Positions 42,020-54,410 of a stretch of 64,000 nucleotides of DNA are shown here, one piece after another. A program made the position numbers and the translations under genes. This DNA comes from Himantopus leucocephalus (lineage: Eukaryota > Chordata > Aves > Charadriiformes > Recurvirostridae). The number at the start of each line of letters is the position of its first letter. The first letter of the stretch is position 1. The notes under the pieces are model-generated. The model did no database searches, was not told the origin of the DNA, and worked only from the letters and a program-made list of their open reading frames with translations. Location of the stretch: positions 97,589,887 through 97,653,886 of the forward strand of contig RSEF01000002.1 of NCBI GenBank assembly GCA_003993805.1. Direction: 5' to 3'.

Positions 42020-43012
42020 AGAACTACTTGCTGGTCATATCCCATTTATTATTACATCTTGAGGTCTGTCAGACAGACAGTTTTTAATCCACTTAATGTG
42101 TGCCATGTTGATTTCGTATCCTTCTTAACCAATGCATTCTGTAGCATGAAACCAAATGTTCTGTAGTAGTCTAAGTACATTGTATCAACATTATTACCTT
42201 ATCAACCCAACTTGTAATCTCACAAAAATATCAAATTAGTTTGACAAGATCTATTTTCCATAAAACCACATTGATTGGCATTAATTATATTTCCCTCCTT
42301 TCATTATTAATCGAGTCTCATACCAGTCATCCTATTGTTTTCCTCAGGACTGGTGTCAGGTTAACATGACTGTATTTACCCCACTTTTCTTGTTTACCCT
42401 TTCCTGCCCTTGTTCATTTCATCATAGTCTCCCAAGAGTTCCATATTATTCAAATAATTATTAAAAGAGTGTTTCTGTATTGCATCTGAAACAGATTTTT
42501 TTTTATCACAACCCTGATTGTTTTCCTACAATGTAGAAATATTTAGTAGACATTTTTGCATTTTCCACATTTTTATTGTTGAGTCTAAATGTATCTGCCT
42601 AGCAATGAGCCTGTGTCATTTCGAGGACAATTTATGTTTCAGTTTACTTAAAAATTTCCCAGTTCTTCACAGCTAAACATTCTTTTCTCTTTGTATCTTT
42701 TCAATTCCTTTACCTGTCTTCTGATTTTCCTTGCTTCTGTATTTGTTGCAATTAACTTCTCCTTTCTTTCAACTGTTATACATGTTTTTGTTATTTTTCT
42801 AGCTGCTTTCATCTCCACTTAACTTTACTGTTGTTTTCATAACCTCTGGTTCTTTCTTTCCTCAGTTGTAACGCTGGCATTTGGGGGTCTAGTAAAATGT
42901 TAACAGAAGGTTCCATATGATTATTTCTTTTTGCTGATTCAGTCCTTTTAAACTGTCCTTTCGGTCCTTCCTAACTGTTTTTCAGCTTTGGCAATTTGAT
43001 CCTTTGGCTAAA
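42020..43012 (-). mobile_element. Long, very old CR1 LINE with broken RT domain
   Basis: On the minus strand the blocks occur in correct order. NVENAKMSTKYFYIV (about 42528-42578) matches the linker before the reverse transcriptase. IINANQCGFMENRSCQTNLIF (about 42225-42290) matches the CR1-clade RT block that usually reads QHGF..N.SC.TNL, with the H replaced by C. VDTMYLDYYRTFGF (42148-42189) is RT motif A: the first catalytic Asp survives in YLD, but the usual KAFD has become RTFG. Stops and frameshifts separate the blocks. Nucleotide resemblance to the old amniote CR1 consensus continues on both sides, to about 42020 and 43012. The element is dead and predates the young avian copies by a wide margin. 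Confidence 0.9.
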
Positions 43013-46000
43013 TTTTCGATTTGATAAAATATTGAAGAAAATGTGAGCTGGTCAGGAAAGCCTAACTTTTTGGAGCCTGATAACCATAGCAGATTCTAAA
43101 CTCAGAATTAGAGGTGCATTTTTCCTATAGTGTGTCTGTGGAGGGTTAGGGCTTGGCAAAACCAGAAGCCCATGTCAAGTAGAAAGCTAGTTGAAGATAG
43201 ATGATAATGAACCTTAGGAGTGGAGATCTGTTTGAGGCTGTAGCATTTCTAGAGCTGGGGCATACAAATTATGTTCTCAAGCATTACCTTTCATTTATGG
43301 CCTAGAGTCCAGAGCTTTCTTCTGAAGTTTGGTATCTACATTTGCTCTTCCCAAGAACTGAGTAACCTTCCCCCCCTTTTTTTTTTTCAAAAGATGACCA
43401 GTTTTTGCAACAACTTTTTACATAATATCTTAGCAATAAGAGGACTTGCCCAGAGAAAAGGTAAAAATAAGTTGAGATCATTTTAAGACCTTATGTCCCA
43501 GTCAGCACCCTAATCTGTTTTACAAATAATTTTTAATTACATTGTCTTACATCAAACAGTTATCAGAATAAAACTAATCTCTAAAGTGGATATAATTCTA
43601 GGAGCAGAGACCAGATGTGGAGTTATCACCGTCTGTGCTCTGGTCATACTGTTGGAGTGATGCCTGTGCTTACCAGATTGGTAAGGTATTGGTAAGCCAT
43701 TAGTATGGCTTCTTATTCCATAGGTTTTGCATTCTTTTCCATTTTTCTACAGGAAAGGTGAATACTCCTGTTTGGACTATCCTATAATCTGTGCATTAGG
43801 GGGTTTCTCCAGAGAGAATGAGAGTGAAGCCCTTTCTAAATCACTGGAAATACATTAAAAGTCTCACACTTCCCTGCTGGCTGATATAGCTGGTAGGGTG
43901 TTCAATCACTTATAAAAGAAAATGAGCTTTTGAAACTGCTTTTTGTGAATACGCTAATGCTGTTAGTTTACTTTATTTTCCAAATTTTCTTCTCTAATTT
44001 CAATTATGCTTGAGGTGATGAAGGTGTTGTCTGCTTAATTTCTTGAAGCAACTTCCTCAGGGTAAATGTAACCCTATTACACAATACAGAAGTGAAGGCT
44101 CAGGGGAGCTTTCGGATTGGAATGAAAAGTACTTTGTGAATACACGTTCTTATTGAGCTCGGCAGTCACCTACTTCATGTAGGATTTTTGGAGTGCAATT
44201 TTTGGATTTTGACACTCAAAGACTTCCAAGATCCCTGACTTTTTGTCTTTATTTTGAGAGCTGGAATGAGTTACTCATTCTGACTGATCGGACAGTTGGC
44301 ATTGTTTACATGTAATATGCTCAGGTTGGGCATTTGCAATGGAAAAAAAAACTCAAACTTTCATGATCTCTGCTTTCAAGTACTAGCCATCTTAACTGCC
44401 TTCATGCAACTCATGCTAGCAAGCTGATAACATTGCTGTGCCTCTCACTAGGTTTTTAAAGAGTTGATCAGGTTGGAGAAATGAATGTATTCCTCCTTCA
44501 GGGGATCCTTCATGAAGAGCTTGTTCCGGCACTTGCCCTGCTCAGTGGAAGACCACTATGAGAAGCAAGGTATTTCTAACATCGGGAGCTTTGTGATACT
44601 GGTAACAGTGCTGGGGTTCTTATGAAGTCCCTGTGGTTACTAGCTGGGTCTCCCAACACGTAGCTCATAACTAGGATTTGGAGACGCTGTCTGGCTGGAG
44701 CTCAGTACCTGTAAGTGTCATGCTATGAGGAAGGAGTTTGAGGAAGGATCAGAATTAATATTTGCTTTTTCATGAAAGAAGGTTTACGGGTCTTCATTGT
44801 AAAAGGTAAGCAATCTCAGAGTCATGCTTTCTGATGTGACCCTCACAGCAGAAGCTGTGAATCCTTTTGATCCTGTTGCATGAGACCAGAACATTGCCAG
44901 TCATCTTTTTGATTGCAGCTTATCTCAGTCATTCATGCAAACACGGCAGTTTCACTCCAAAATACCACAGGTGCAGCCAGATACTCCCTTGAAACATCTG
45001 TTAAATCAGACTATGGTAGGGTATTTAGTCAGCTATGTATCACATGTGGAGCACATTACATCTGAACTTCTTAAAACATACTTTACATTTCAGATGAAAT
45101 TTGAGAGTTTTGTTTTGATTTATAAAATCCTGTTTAATATGGGACTTGTTACTGAGTAAACCAATTATTTCCTTATCCCCTGACTCAGCAGATGAGCTCA
45201 TCTTGGGTGCTTAACCAGACAGTCCCTAAAGATCCTTACTTTGGGGGTCAAGGTAGAAGATTTTCAGGGCCTTTGGGTTCTGGAGGATATTCAGTAGTAC
45301 AGGGACCAAGGACTTCAATCTTATAGACAGGAGCTTGTGTATTTACTCAGGCTTTCTCAGAGGTAAAGTTAAGTGTTGTGGGAGGATTGCAAAACTACTA
45401 CTGCTTACAAGGTGTCACTGTAGATTTTTTCTTTGTTTGTATGTAGGTATTAAATTATTTCAATTGCATCCGTATTTCATAATAGATACACACTATAATG
45501 TGAATATGTAAGTAGGCCCTCTCACCAAATTTACATTGTTAAAAACATTTTAAAAAGATGACACACAAACTTACCCAAATGAACTGGTGACCACACAGAC
45601 TGAGACCAGCATACTTAAGTCCAACCTGAGAGCTGACCTGCACATTTTAACTTTCTCCACCTAAGGATTTCAATAGCATTTGCTGTCCTTCTACCCACTG
45701 ACGAGTTGTCAAGCACTCAATTTGCACAACCGTACATCCAGGACTCCTGATCCCTGAACTTCTTCTCCAGCTTAATCAGGGTCTATGCAAAGATCCCTTG
45801 TCGAACCCACAGGAAGACCTTGACCACTTGTCCAGCCTTTCCGGGATCATTTGTGAACTTCTTGTATTTGTGTGAATGTCATTCTCAAATTGCTTTTCTA
45901 AGAATACATTTCTCCTTCAGAAATTAAAGAATCATGCCCATTTGCAATTCTATATTCTAAGGAAAAAACCCCAACTTCCTAAAGTGTAAATAAATAAATA

Positions 46001-49000
46001 GATAAATATAATCATGTTCTTAACAGAGCAAAAAGCATAGAGCATGTGTGATTTGACTTTTTTTCATGAGATTTTATAATAACTGTATGCATGGTTCTAA
46101 CTTAATAGAAACTGATATAATATGTTTTCAGGTTGTTTGGGGGAAAACAGACTTTTTTAAAGTTATACATCATAGAAAAACTGTATTTGAACAAGCTTAA
46201 AATAATATGTTTTCCACTTTTTAAGTTAAAGGTACCGCATACATGTTATTTTGTTTTAATTTTTCAGAAGGAATTTTATATATATACATATATGTGTATA
46301 TATATATATACATCTCCTTTGCTAGCATAACAAAGTAAAAATATGTGGGGGGGGGCTTCACAGCAGAACGATACATAACAGCTGCCTTCCTTTCTCTCAG
46401 AAAAGATGTAAAGGATTGTTTTTCCTTTTACAGTGATCCCTTAAGTCATGGCAACCTTCTCCAGTTGCCATTAATTCGACACCCTGACAACTTAAAGACA
46501 ACGGCAGCACATCAGATCTAAAAGGAATTGTGTCTAATTTTCTCTGCTAATGCATTGTATCTGCAGAACTGATATTAAAGGTAACTCTGCACATCATGTC
46601 TCGAAACCAGATACCAGGAGGGGATGATGAACAAATTGAAACCTCTTGTGGGAAAGAATTCGACCAAATCCTAGCATTCCATAGACCATTCACATGAAAT
46701 TGATAAGACTATTGTAAATCACTCCAGTGACTTTGAAGAGATGAAAAGATATAGACCTGCAATAGTAAATAAGCAATAAAAAAGCACACATTACTATACA
46801 AAAAGCTAAGTTAATGTTCGTGTTGTTCAGGGAAGATTGCAGACGGTAAATTTGGCTTTGAATATCAATATAGGCTAATAATTTTCACAGTTGTTTTTTT
46901 CTTCTTTAGCTTTATTTTAAGCACGGCAATTTCCACAAACATTAATTCCAAAGAGGGATGAAAGTCATACTGCATGTCCAGCAACATGCCTTTTTTGCCA
47001 ATTAGACCTCTCTCTGCATTCCCTTATGAGAAAGGGATTGTCTTTCTACAAAAATTTTTATACACAACATGGAAAAGTATTTACAGCCTCAATCTTGTCT
47101 CAGAACTGAAATATGAGATGAGGCAGCGTGAAATACCACTGTGATGGCCTTCACTGGTTTGTCTACTTTTAAGTTCTTAGTAGCTCTGCAGTATAATTAA
47201 GGGCAGTAGCTGTTAACTGACTCGCAGGTCTGATCCACAAGCCAAGAGAGTGCAGAATGTGTTTGAGGTATGCCCTATACTGGGAGCAAGGTAGTCTACA
47301 AATCATTTGATCATTAAACTACAGGAAAGGAGGAAAGGGGATAGAACAATGGCATTGCTCTTCATCCTCCACGCTACACCATCATGTTGCAAGCCTTCAG
47401 CATTAGATTTTGTTGGCTCTAGGTTTAGAATCCACCGCTGATACAAAGGAGGCCTTTGTATCTTTAAGGATCTCAGTTTAAGTACTTGAAGTGGCTTGGT
47501 TTGATTTTATTTTGTGTGGGGAAGAGAGGAAAAAAAAAGATGTAAGGAAGGTGATATTGGCATTCTACCTATCTAAATTTAATACCTTCAGTGCTCAAGA
47601 TAGAAGATTTTCCTGAATTTTTCATAAAACATTATAAAACTTCAGCTTAAAACAGCTAGTTTCTTAAAATGCAACTTAATTTAGAGATTTACTGTGTTTA
47701 AAAGGTAAAGTAGTAGTATGCAATATTCTAGTATGATTCAATACATGTACACAGAAGAACGTCTATTTAATAGCCAGAAAAGAAACAAGTGGCAAACACA
47801 GCCAGGTACCGCTAACAATTATTTTCCTTTTCTGAAAACAAAGAATTAAATTTTCTTTTGGTAAGAATTTTTTTTAAATATAAATCACAAAAGGTTTTTT
47901 TTTCTTAATATTTACCACACATGAGTGAAGCCGCAGTCTACTGGTTAGCACTAACGTGTTGTGAAGCACGTTACTGGAAAATAAAAAAATACTTGTAGCC
48001 TAATGACAATATTTGGTTGTGTCATGCTTACATAATACATATTTTCTCTCAAGTGGTTATCTTTTTCTGTAGGGGAAATAAGTAAAATATATCTCAGCTA
48101 AATTTAAAATCTTGTATTCAGAAATACATATTTACATTGGAAATGGTAAATCTCAGTTTGCTTTGATGATTCCATGGGTTCCTTAGATATCAGTTCTTCA
48201 TTTGTCACATGTTATCATAGGCAATTACTTTAAGCAGTGTTTTTCAGTAATATTTCTCAAAATTCCTCATGTGATTTCCCATGAAAAGGGAGGATCTAAT
48301 TGGATTTTTAATCCTTAGCTAATCAAGCAACACATTGCATATACTGTTTTAGGTAGAAACTGAAAAGTTCTTTCCACTGCCCTATTATAACAAGGCAAGT
48401 TTGGATGTAACTTGAATCAGTAGAAAAATAACACGGTAAAGTCCCTATACTGTATAGATGTTACATGAAAACAATGCTCTCCTTTCTTTAAACTGCAGCC
48501 AGTGCCTAGCCTTTGATGAAGCTCTGGAATAATGGAGTGCCATGGGCTATTTTCTTCTGGTTTCTATAGCTCAATACAGGGCTTGTCTCTTCTGTTTGTT
48601 TTCAGCTAATTGCCTCAAGATCTAATAAGTTAGTGATGATGTATGCTGAGCACCAGTGACCCCTTGCCAAAAGAAATATTATGTCGCACCAAAGTTTAAG
48701 GAGCTAGGTTTTTATCAGCCAAACATCTTTTCCCTAAAAGGCTCTAATTTCCACTGTGTAGGTTGTAAGTGGCATCCATGATTGCACTGGTTCTTTTAAA
48801 TGGCTAAGACAGAAATAATACTTGAGGGGAAAAGCCAATGTGGAGGCCAAACGCTAACCTACACGTGCTCTCCAAGGCTTTGGCATTTGTTGTTCAGCAT
48901 GCCTCAAAGGAAAAACACTTAAGAAGTGATCAATTTAACAGAACATTCAACTTAAATTAGATGTTTACCCAGGTTTTTCTCTTTGCATGTAATTTTAATG

Positions 49001-49239
49001 ACACTATTTAAAATGTTCCTTACTTATTTTCTTCTTCTCAGAGCAAAGATATCCAGGGAAAGCAAAGATATTACCAGCTACTATCGATTATATTGAAAGT
49101 TTTAACATATATAAGCAATTAATAGAACAAGGCCTAGGTAGATAACTTATTAATACTACATTAAATAATATTACACAGATTGCAAGTTAAAATATGTTTT
49201 CTTTTTTAAAAAGTAAGACATTGCTCTGGCAAAGTTGAG
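43013..49239. other. Non-coding AT-rich stretch
   Basis: No gene is seen. Simple sequence includes a C-run/T-run near 43371-43389, a TA tract at 46277-46310 and a G9 run at 46347-46355. The segments 46430-46580 and 48480-48700 are repeat-free and of balanced composition and could be conserved elements, but nothing in them is diagnostic. Confidence 0.65.
46277..46310. repeat. (TA)n-rich microsatellite
   Basis: An imperfect TA dinucleotide tract is interrupted by ACA and GTG triplets. A run of nine G lies about 40 bp downstream (46347-46355). Confidence 0.9.
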
Positions 49240-49283
49240 GTATATCAGAAGCAAAAACCTTCCAAGGAAGGTTTCTGATATAC
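49240..49283. repeat. 44-nt bulged inverted repeat (hairpin/cruciform)
   Basis: The outer arms GTATATCAGA (49240-49249) and TCTGATATAC (49274-49283) pair perfectly over 10 bp. The inner arms AACCTTCC (49256-49263) and GGAAGGTT (49266-49273) pair perfectly over 8 bp. Six extra bases AGCAAA (49250-49255) form a bulge on the left side, and the centre is AA, so in RNA the innermost pair would open. Eighteen matched pairs in 44 nt is much more than expected by chance. It is too short for a typical microRNA precursor. Confidence 0.85.
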
Positions 49284-49296
49284 TGAAAATTTCCCT

Positions 49297-49335
49297 TTTT
49301 TAAAATGGAAATTAATGGAATTTAAATGGAATTTT
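49297..49335 (+). repeat. Short imperfect tandem repeat (AATGGAA)
   Basis: Three successive AATGGAA-containing units of about 11-13 bp follow closely after the inverted repeat at 49240-49283. It is low-complexity, probably slippage-derived. Confidence 0.6.
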
Positions 49336-51779
49336 CTCTTTGTCAAGATGCTTAATAATTGGACTTCTATGGAACAAAGGCAAAAATTCAGAACATTATA
49401 GAAATTACAGGGGAAAAAAATAATTTCCTTATATGTGGAGTCATCATACTGCCTTATTAAAACAGTTTCTCATGTTGCAGGGCAGATCCAACAGCAGTCT
49501 GAACTTGACAGCATTATCGGTGTTGTAAAGTTCCTAACCTAGCTACCTTGCTGCTCACCAGAACGGACAGCCCTCAGCTCGGTGGAAGCACTTGCATGGC
49601 AGTCCCAAAAGTCAGCCTGCTGGTGAGGAGCTCCTTCCACTGGTGGACAGGAGATGTGGAGAGCAGACTCTGCCTTGACCCCAGGGTGCAGCTAAGGGAC
49701 TACTCACTGGTTTCATCTAACAATTCTCTGTCGCCATTTTTTCTCCTCTGCTCTCCTGCACACTCACTCTTGCCCCATCTTTTGCGCTGCAATGTTTGTG
49801 CTGCTGGTGAGCCCATTTCCCTCACTGCCTGGCAGAAAACTTACCCCCGAGGAGAGAAAAAAGTATATTTTCTACTGTGTTAGGGAGCTGAACCTGCAGC
49901 TTACTAGAAGCAAAAGCCTGCAAGATGGAAGGAGAAGGAGACATATTTTTTAAGATTCAAAATTTTGTGAAGCTGCACCCATCTAAATCTGCATTTCTTT
50001 GGTCCTACCTCCTCTAGTCCCTGACTGACCATTCCTGAAATGTTTGTCACACCAGCACCGGCAATGGTTTGCCCAGGTGGTGCCCTGTCTTAGAGAGCTG
50101 ATCTCTGCAAAATCTCAGGAAAAAAAAAGACTTCCAATTATCGCTTCTTCCGCAGAACAGGAGGTACGGGACATGGTCCCAGTTCTTTCCTATGCCCGAA
50201 GGGATATGAGCTTGCATTTTTCAATGCTCAGGTGAACGCACAGGCACAGACAGGCTGCAAAGCATGACGACATGGGGAGCTCACACACCCTGATCCCATG
50301 ACTATTTTGTATAAACAGTGAAACGTGCACTGCATCAGAGACTGGAAGCCAAGTCCAAAATATTTTTTTTTCCTCAGAACTGTGATTTTGCTATTTCTGA
50401 CCCCCTAAATAATCTGTTGTCCCACACCACGTGGAATAGCTGCAGCACAAAGAATCAAAACCATAGCTTCCGCACGCAGATCACAGGCTTTGGTGTAGAG
50501 GATCCACAAGAGAAAGAAGAAATGAAACACAGGTGTCCTACAGCCTGTGCAGATGCTCTGATCACAGGGAGTTGTTGGATAACAGGCCCTGATTGCTATT
50601 TGCTCTATTTGTGCCTCTGCAGTGGGCCAAATCATTACATGTCCCAGGAAAATGTCTACCAGTCTGGGTGGTGCTGGTGAGGTAAGTGGAGGAAATATGA
50701 GCCTGAAAGCTCTCCAATATTACCTGAGTGCCTGAACTGCTTGGGATTCCCCAGAGAAGAGGCAGTTCTTGCAGGGCCCAGGGACAGGCAGCTCGATGTG
50801 AAGGCAGCTGAACTCATAAGAAAAAACAAACCTATGGATTTTGGATGACTCTGGGGTCAGATGGCAGCTGAGAAGGAATGCTGAGACTCGATATGTTGGA
50901 TTTAAGCAAGGAGCTTTGTAAGTTTTGTACCTTTCAGGGCGTAGTCAGATGTTGAGGTGCCAGGAAAGAGGTTCAAGCAAAATAATAAACCAAAACATTT
51001 AAATTCTAGGTGAGCTGCTAGCAAAACAAAAACTAAAAGCGCAATATTTTATTTAAATTTGCTGTTATATCAGATAGTATCAAGAGTTCTTATCTCCTTT
51101 TAATGGGAAATAGGGAAACTTCTGGGATTTATGAATTAATATCAGGAAATTGGTTGAAACTAATGAAAAGTAATGAATAATGTATAACGAAACAACTGAG
51201 TGGCCATGACATGATAGGAGCAAAGGCAAATTTGTGCACGTCACAATTCTCTGCTTTACAAGCAAATAATAGAAACATATTAACTTGTGCTTTCAAAATA
51301 GCTAACATCGCTTATATATGAATTTTAAGCAGTCATGAGGTGAAAGCTCAGGTTCTGCTTTTGGTTGGAAAATAGCTAAAAGTCAGAATCCGCATAAAAA
51401 GGGGTTTTTTTACAGAGTAATACATTAATAGCTAGATATCTCACAGTTCCTTAATAGAACCAGCAATATTTAATATTAGTGGGAAAATCAATAAACAATA
51501 ATTGTGTTTTCCTTTGTCACAACATTTTTAATCTCCTTACATATTGTGATCATTCCTACTTGATAGATGTATCTATAAACACAATTGTAGGTAGAAAGGG
51601 TTAAGAAATGACATGCCAACATTTGCAAATGCCAGCACTCTTTATATTGGTCAAAATTAGAGAAGACTTTGAGAAGCTTCAGAGGGACTTATTGAAGCAA
51701 GTTGAGTCGGCAGTTTGATGGTAGTTAAGAATCAGTGTCTTCCTAATGAAAAGAAATATACTCTGGAGAGAATAATGTA
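49336..51779. other. Non-coding stretch with a GC-richer part
   Basis: The part from about 49540 to 50820 is visibly less AT-rich, so chance open frames are longer (49548-49883 and 50318-50680). These start at TTG and GTG respectively, not ATG, and their peptides match nothing I know. The copy at 51181-51198 of a dispersed word is listed separately. Confidence 0.65.
51181..51198 (+). repeat. Copy 3 of dispersed word (18 bp)
   Basis: TGTATAACGAAACAACTG differs by one base from the word at 16018-16035 and shares its first 12 bases with 6333-6344. All three are in the same orientation. Confidence 0.45.
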
Positions 51780-51850
51780 AAGTCAATGAGATTGATGCAT
51801 GTGCTTAAACTTAAGTGTGTATTTGACTCCCTCGTTGAATAAGGATGGAA
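51780..51850. repeat. Ancient amniote repeat fragment
   Basis: The segment reads GTCAATGAGATTGATGCATG, then a GTGCTTAAACTTAAGTGTGT block, then CTCGTTGAATAAGGATGG. This follows an old amniote family that runs 'gtcaatgggact..atgtgcttaaagttaagcacgtgcttaagt..ttgctgaatcagg'. Several substitutions and no coding potential. The family name would need a repeat-library search. Confidence 0.5.
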
Positions 51851-52379
51851 TTGCATTCTTAAAGTTACTTCACTGCTATAGACATAGAATCTTTGAATTT
51901 TAATGATTTTTAACTATTAAAAATATTACCTATTTAGAGTAACACTGTATTTTTTCATTTCCTTTTTTAGGATATTACTTCATCCCCAAAAAATCCAATT
52001 AGTAATTTATTATGCAACCACAGAACCATTATTAAATAAGACATTACTACAAAAATTAACATTTTAAAATTTTATCAGCTATCAGCTGCACTGGGAGGGT
52101 TTAGAGGAATCTCTGCAAAACACCAGAACTGATTCCAGAAAAAATCTGAAATCCACCAATAATGTCCAGTTTTCTAGAGAACACAGTACACACATTTATT
52201 TTTTCTGATATAGTATTCCATCTTGTTTTGGATTAAATGTCCAATATAACATTTATTTCCTTCATTATTTTATGATGCTGTTAAATATGTATTGTTCCAT
52301 ACTTGAGAACAAGTTGGCAATGTAATGTGTTAGCATGAAAGAAATAAAAATATATGTTGCATGCATGAGTCTTGATTAT

Positions 52380-52640
52380 TTGAAACATTGTTTTGTGTAA
52401 TATGATTTAACCCCTTTTCTGATTGAGATCATGTTTGCTATTCCCTTTGTTTAAAATATGTCTAAGAATTCTATTTCTACTGCAAAAATAAATGATGAAT
52501 TATTTATACATACCAATTATTTATTATCATTTATGCAAAGCTTGTCATATTATGCATGCATAAGGGGATTAAATCACTGTTAACCCATAATGCCTTTAGG
52601 GGCATTATATGAGAGGCAAAAGGTTGCTTATGTTTACTAT
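52380..52640. promoter_or_regulatory. Candidate conserved regulatory patch
   Basis: Unique AT-rich sequence has a bicoid/OTX-type word GGATTA near 52566, GTTAAC near 52579, several ATTTAT/ATGCAAAG-type words and a perfect small hairpin at 52587-52608. The look is that of a conserved non-coding element, but only cross-species alignment could show constraint. Confidence 0.22.
52587..52608. repeat. Perfect 8-bp inverted repeat, 6-nt loop
   Basis: ATAATGCC (52587-52594) and GGCATTAT (52601-52608) are exact reverse complements around TTTAGG. It is too short to be a microRNA precursor and could be a dyad binding site. Confidence 0.75.
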
Positions 52641-53927
52641 TGTAGATAAACATATACATTAAGAACATACATACTGTTTATACAAATTGCAAAGTTGAAT
52701 ATCAGTTCTGTTAGGAAAATGAAGTGTTTATTGAGCAATTGGTTTTATAAATAGTGACCAACTAATCTATTTAATGCAGTACACTTACTTTCTATAGCTT
52801 AAAAATATAAGCTTTTTTCAACTAATGATACTCAAGTTGAATTTAATTCAAACCTGAAGAATGAAAGTAGTATAAGAATGCACTCAAATCTTTTCTTTTC
52901 TTTCGTTGTCCCTCCTGAGGCAGCCTCTTCATCAGATAATGATGCATGATTACACTTTACCATTAAAATAAGTAGGCACAATCTATAAAATGTCAAAACA
53001 ATATGATTTTCTATTATTGCAAATAATCAATCTGAAATACAAGGCAAATTCAGTGAGGTGGAATTTTTATACTAACATAAGCAGGTGGAAAGATTGGATA
53101 CGGTTGCTTTAATGGGGTACAAAATGGAAGCACATTTTTGCAGGGTGTAGGCCAAAATTATATTTAGTAGTACAATAATAAAGCAGTCCTTATGTTTTGA
53201 CATCATGCTGTAAAAAGAAGAAAATAAATTTTAAGTTTGTATAGAAAAATATTTTTTCCAGCTTTAATAAACAAACAGCACATTTAATTCATATAGGGAT
53301 TAGGGCATCATGTGTGTGCTTGAGGACATTTCATATAACGGCAGGGTGAGAGAGTAATTCAGCAAGAGTCAAATGACAACAATTTAATGCAGTCACTCTC
53401 CAGAGTTGCAAGATCTTGTTACAAATATGGTTCAGGTCACAGTCTAAACATAGTTAAAGGTCTCAACCCAGTTCCTGAAGAATGTGAGTTCACATAACAA
53501 AACCTGCCCCTCGAAAGCACACATGCAAGTCTCTGATCAAGGCATTCTTGTTCTCATCTTTTCTTGTCCCTCTTCAGCAAAACAACATGTTGGTTTCTTG
53601 ACCTATCCCAGTCTGACTCCCACAGCAGCTTAATTTGTTTCTCTTCGCTCCAGAGCCTACAGGTCCTGAGGATCTGTTGTTTTAGCTGTCATGGCGCTTT
53701 AAAGCCTTTCCTAAGCAGCCAGCACAAACACGCAGGAGCATATCTCGGAACTGAAGGTTGAGAAGTTGAAAATAACAATAAGTCCTGTGGCAACAGAGCT
53801 GAGGCCAGCTGGCTGACTGATCTTGACCAACTAAACTGAAAGAAAATGTATAACTGTTATTATATGTAGATTAGGAATAGGTCAGGTCAGATAAACAACA
53901 CCTTTTCCTAATTTACACAGGCTGCAG

Positions 53928-54078
53928 TGAAGTCAAAGGTTGGCATTGTCTTCAGCAGAGTTTCTAACTGGACATTGCAGGCCTGATTCACCAAAATATT
54001 TGTACATACTTAGCTTTAAACTGGGAAGAAGTCCTCCAGAAAGCCAATTCTTAAGGTTTAGCACATGCCCACGTGCTA
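53928..54078. repeat. Ancient amniote repeat fragment
   Basis: GGCCTGATTCACCAAAATAT at about 53980, followed by ACATACTTAGCTTTAAACTG and later a TTAAGGTTTAGCACATGCCC block, matches the 'ggcctgattcagcaaagcacttaagcacatgcttaactttaagcacgtg' type of old amniote repeat in the opposite orientation to 51780-51850. The left part (TGAAGTCAAAGG) fits the same family's 'attgaagtcaatgg' block. Confidence 0.55.
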
Positions 54079-54348
54079 TGATCAACCCGGTCTGAAACCT
54101 AGCGTAAGCCCTTGAGGTGACCTCCATGCTAAAAGCACTCCCAGGGAATCAGCGGCTTCAGCCCCAATTCCAAACCAAGCCACTTTATGAAACCCAGCCC
54201 TATCAGCAGCCCCTTTTTCACATTGCAGATTAGTGCTGTTACGGCCCAACTGCAAGTGCAGCCTTGTTTTAACCAGCTGCACTGAAGCAATATGCTGCAA
54301 AGATTCTCCCCTTGTTTAGGTTGATTTGATATCAGAACAATGCCCTGG
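54079..54348. other. Non-coding stretch between two repeat fragments
   Basis: This is somewhat GC-richer, with one 72-codon minus frame (54082-54300) that matches nothing. It could be further, unrecognised old repeat. Confidence 0.55.
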
Positions 54349-54410
54349 CTTATACTGAGTTATTCTGATTAAAACCAATACAAGTGAGATCAAAATCAAG
54401 TCCACTGACT
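54349..54410. repeat. Ancient amniote repeat fragment (tentative)
   Basis: CTTATACTGAGTTATTCTGA followed by AAAACCAATACAAGTGAGAT and CAAAATCAAGTCCACTGAC resembles the old 'tgatttacaccagtgcaagtgagatcagaatcaggcccattgac' block, with substitutions and no indels I can place. Confidence 0.4.

Larger units (their letters stand above)
51851..53927. other. Non-coding AT-rich stretch
   Basis: No gene is seen. The part 52380-52640 is the most motif-rich and is listed separately; the rest is AT-rich single-copy sequence. Confidence 0.7.

Noticed and set aside
49240..49283. MicroRNA precursor
   Set aside because: The stem is only 44 nt in total with a bulge and almost no loop; precursors need about 60-80 nt with a terminal loop.
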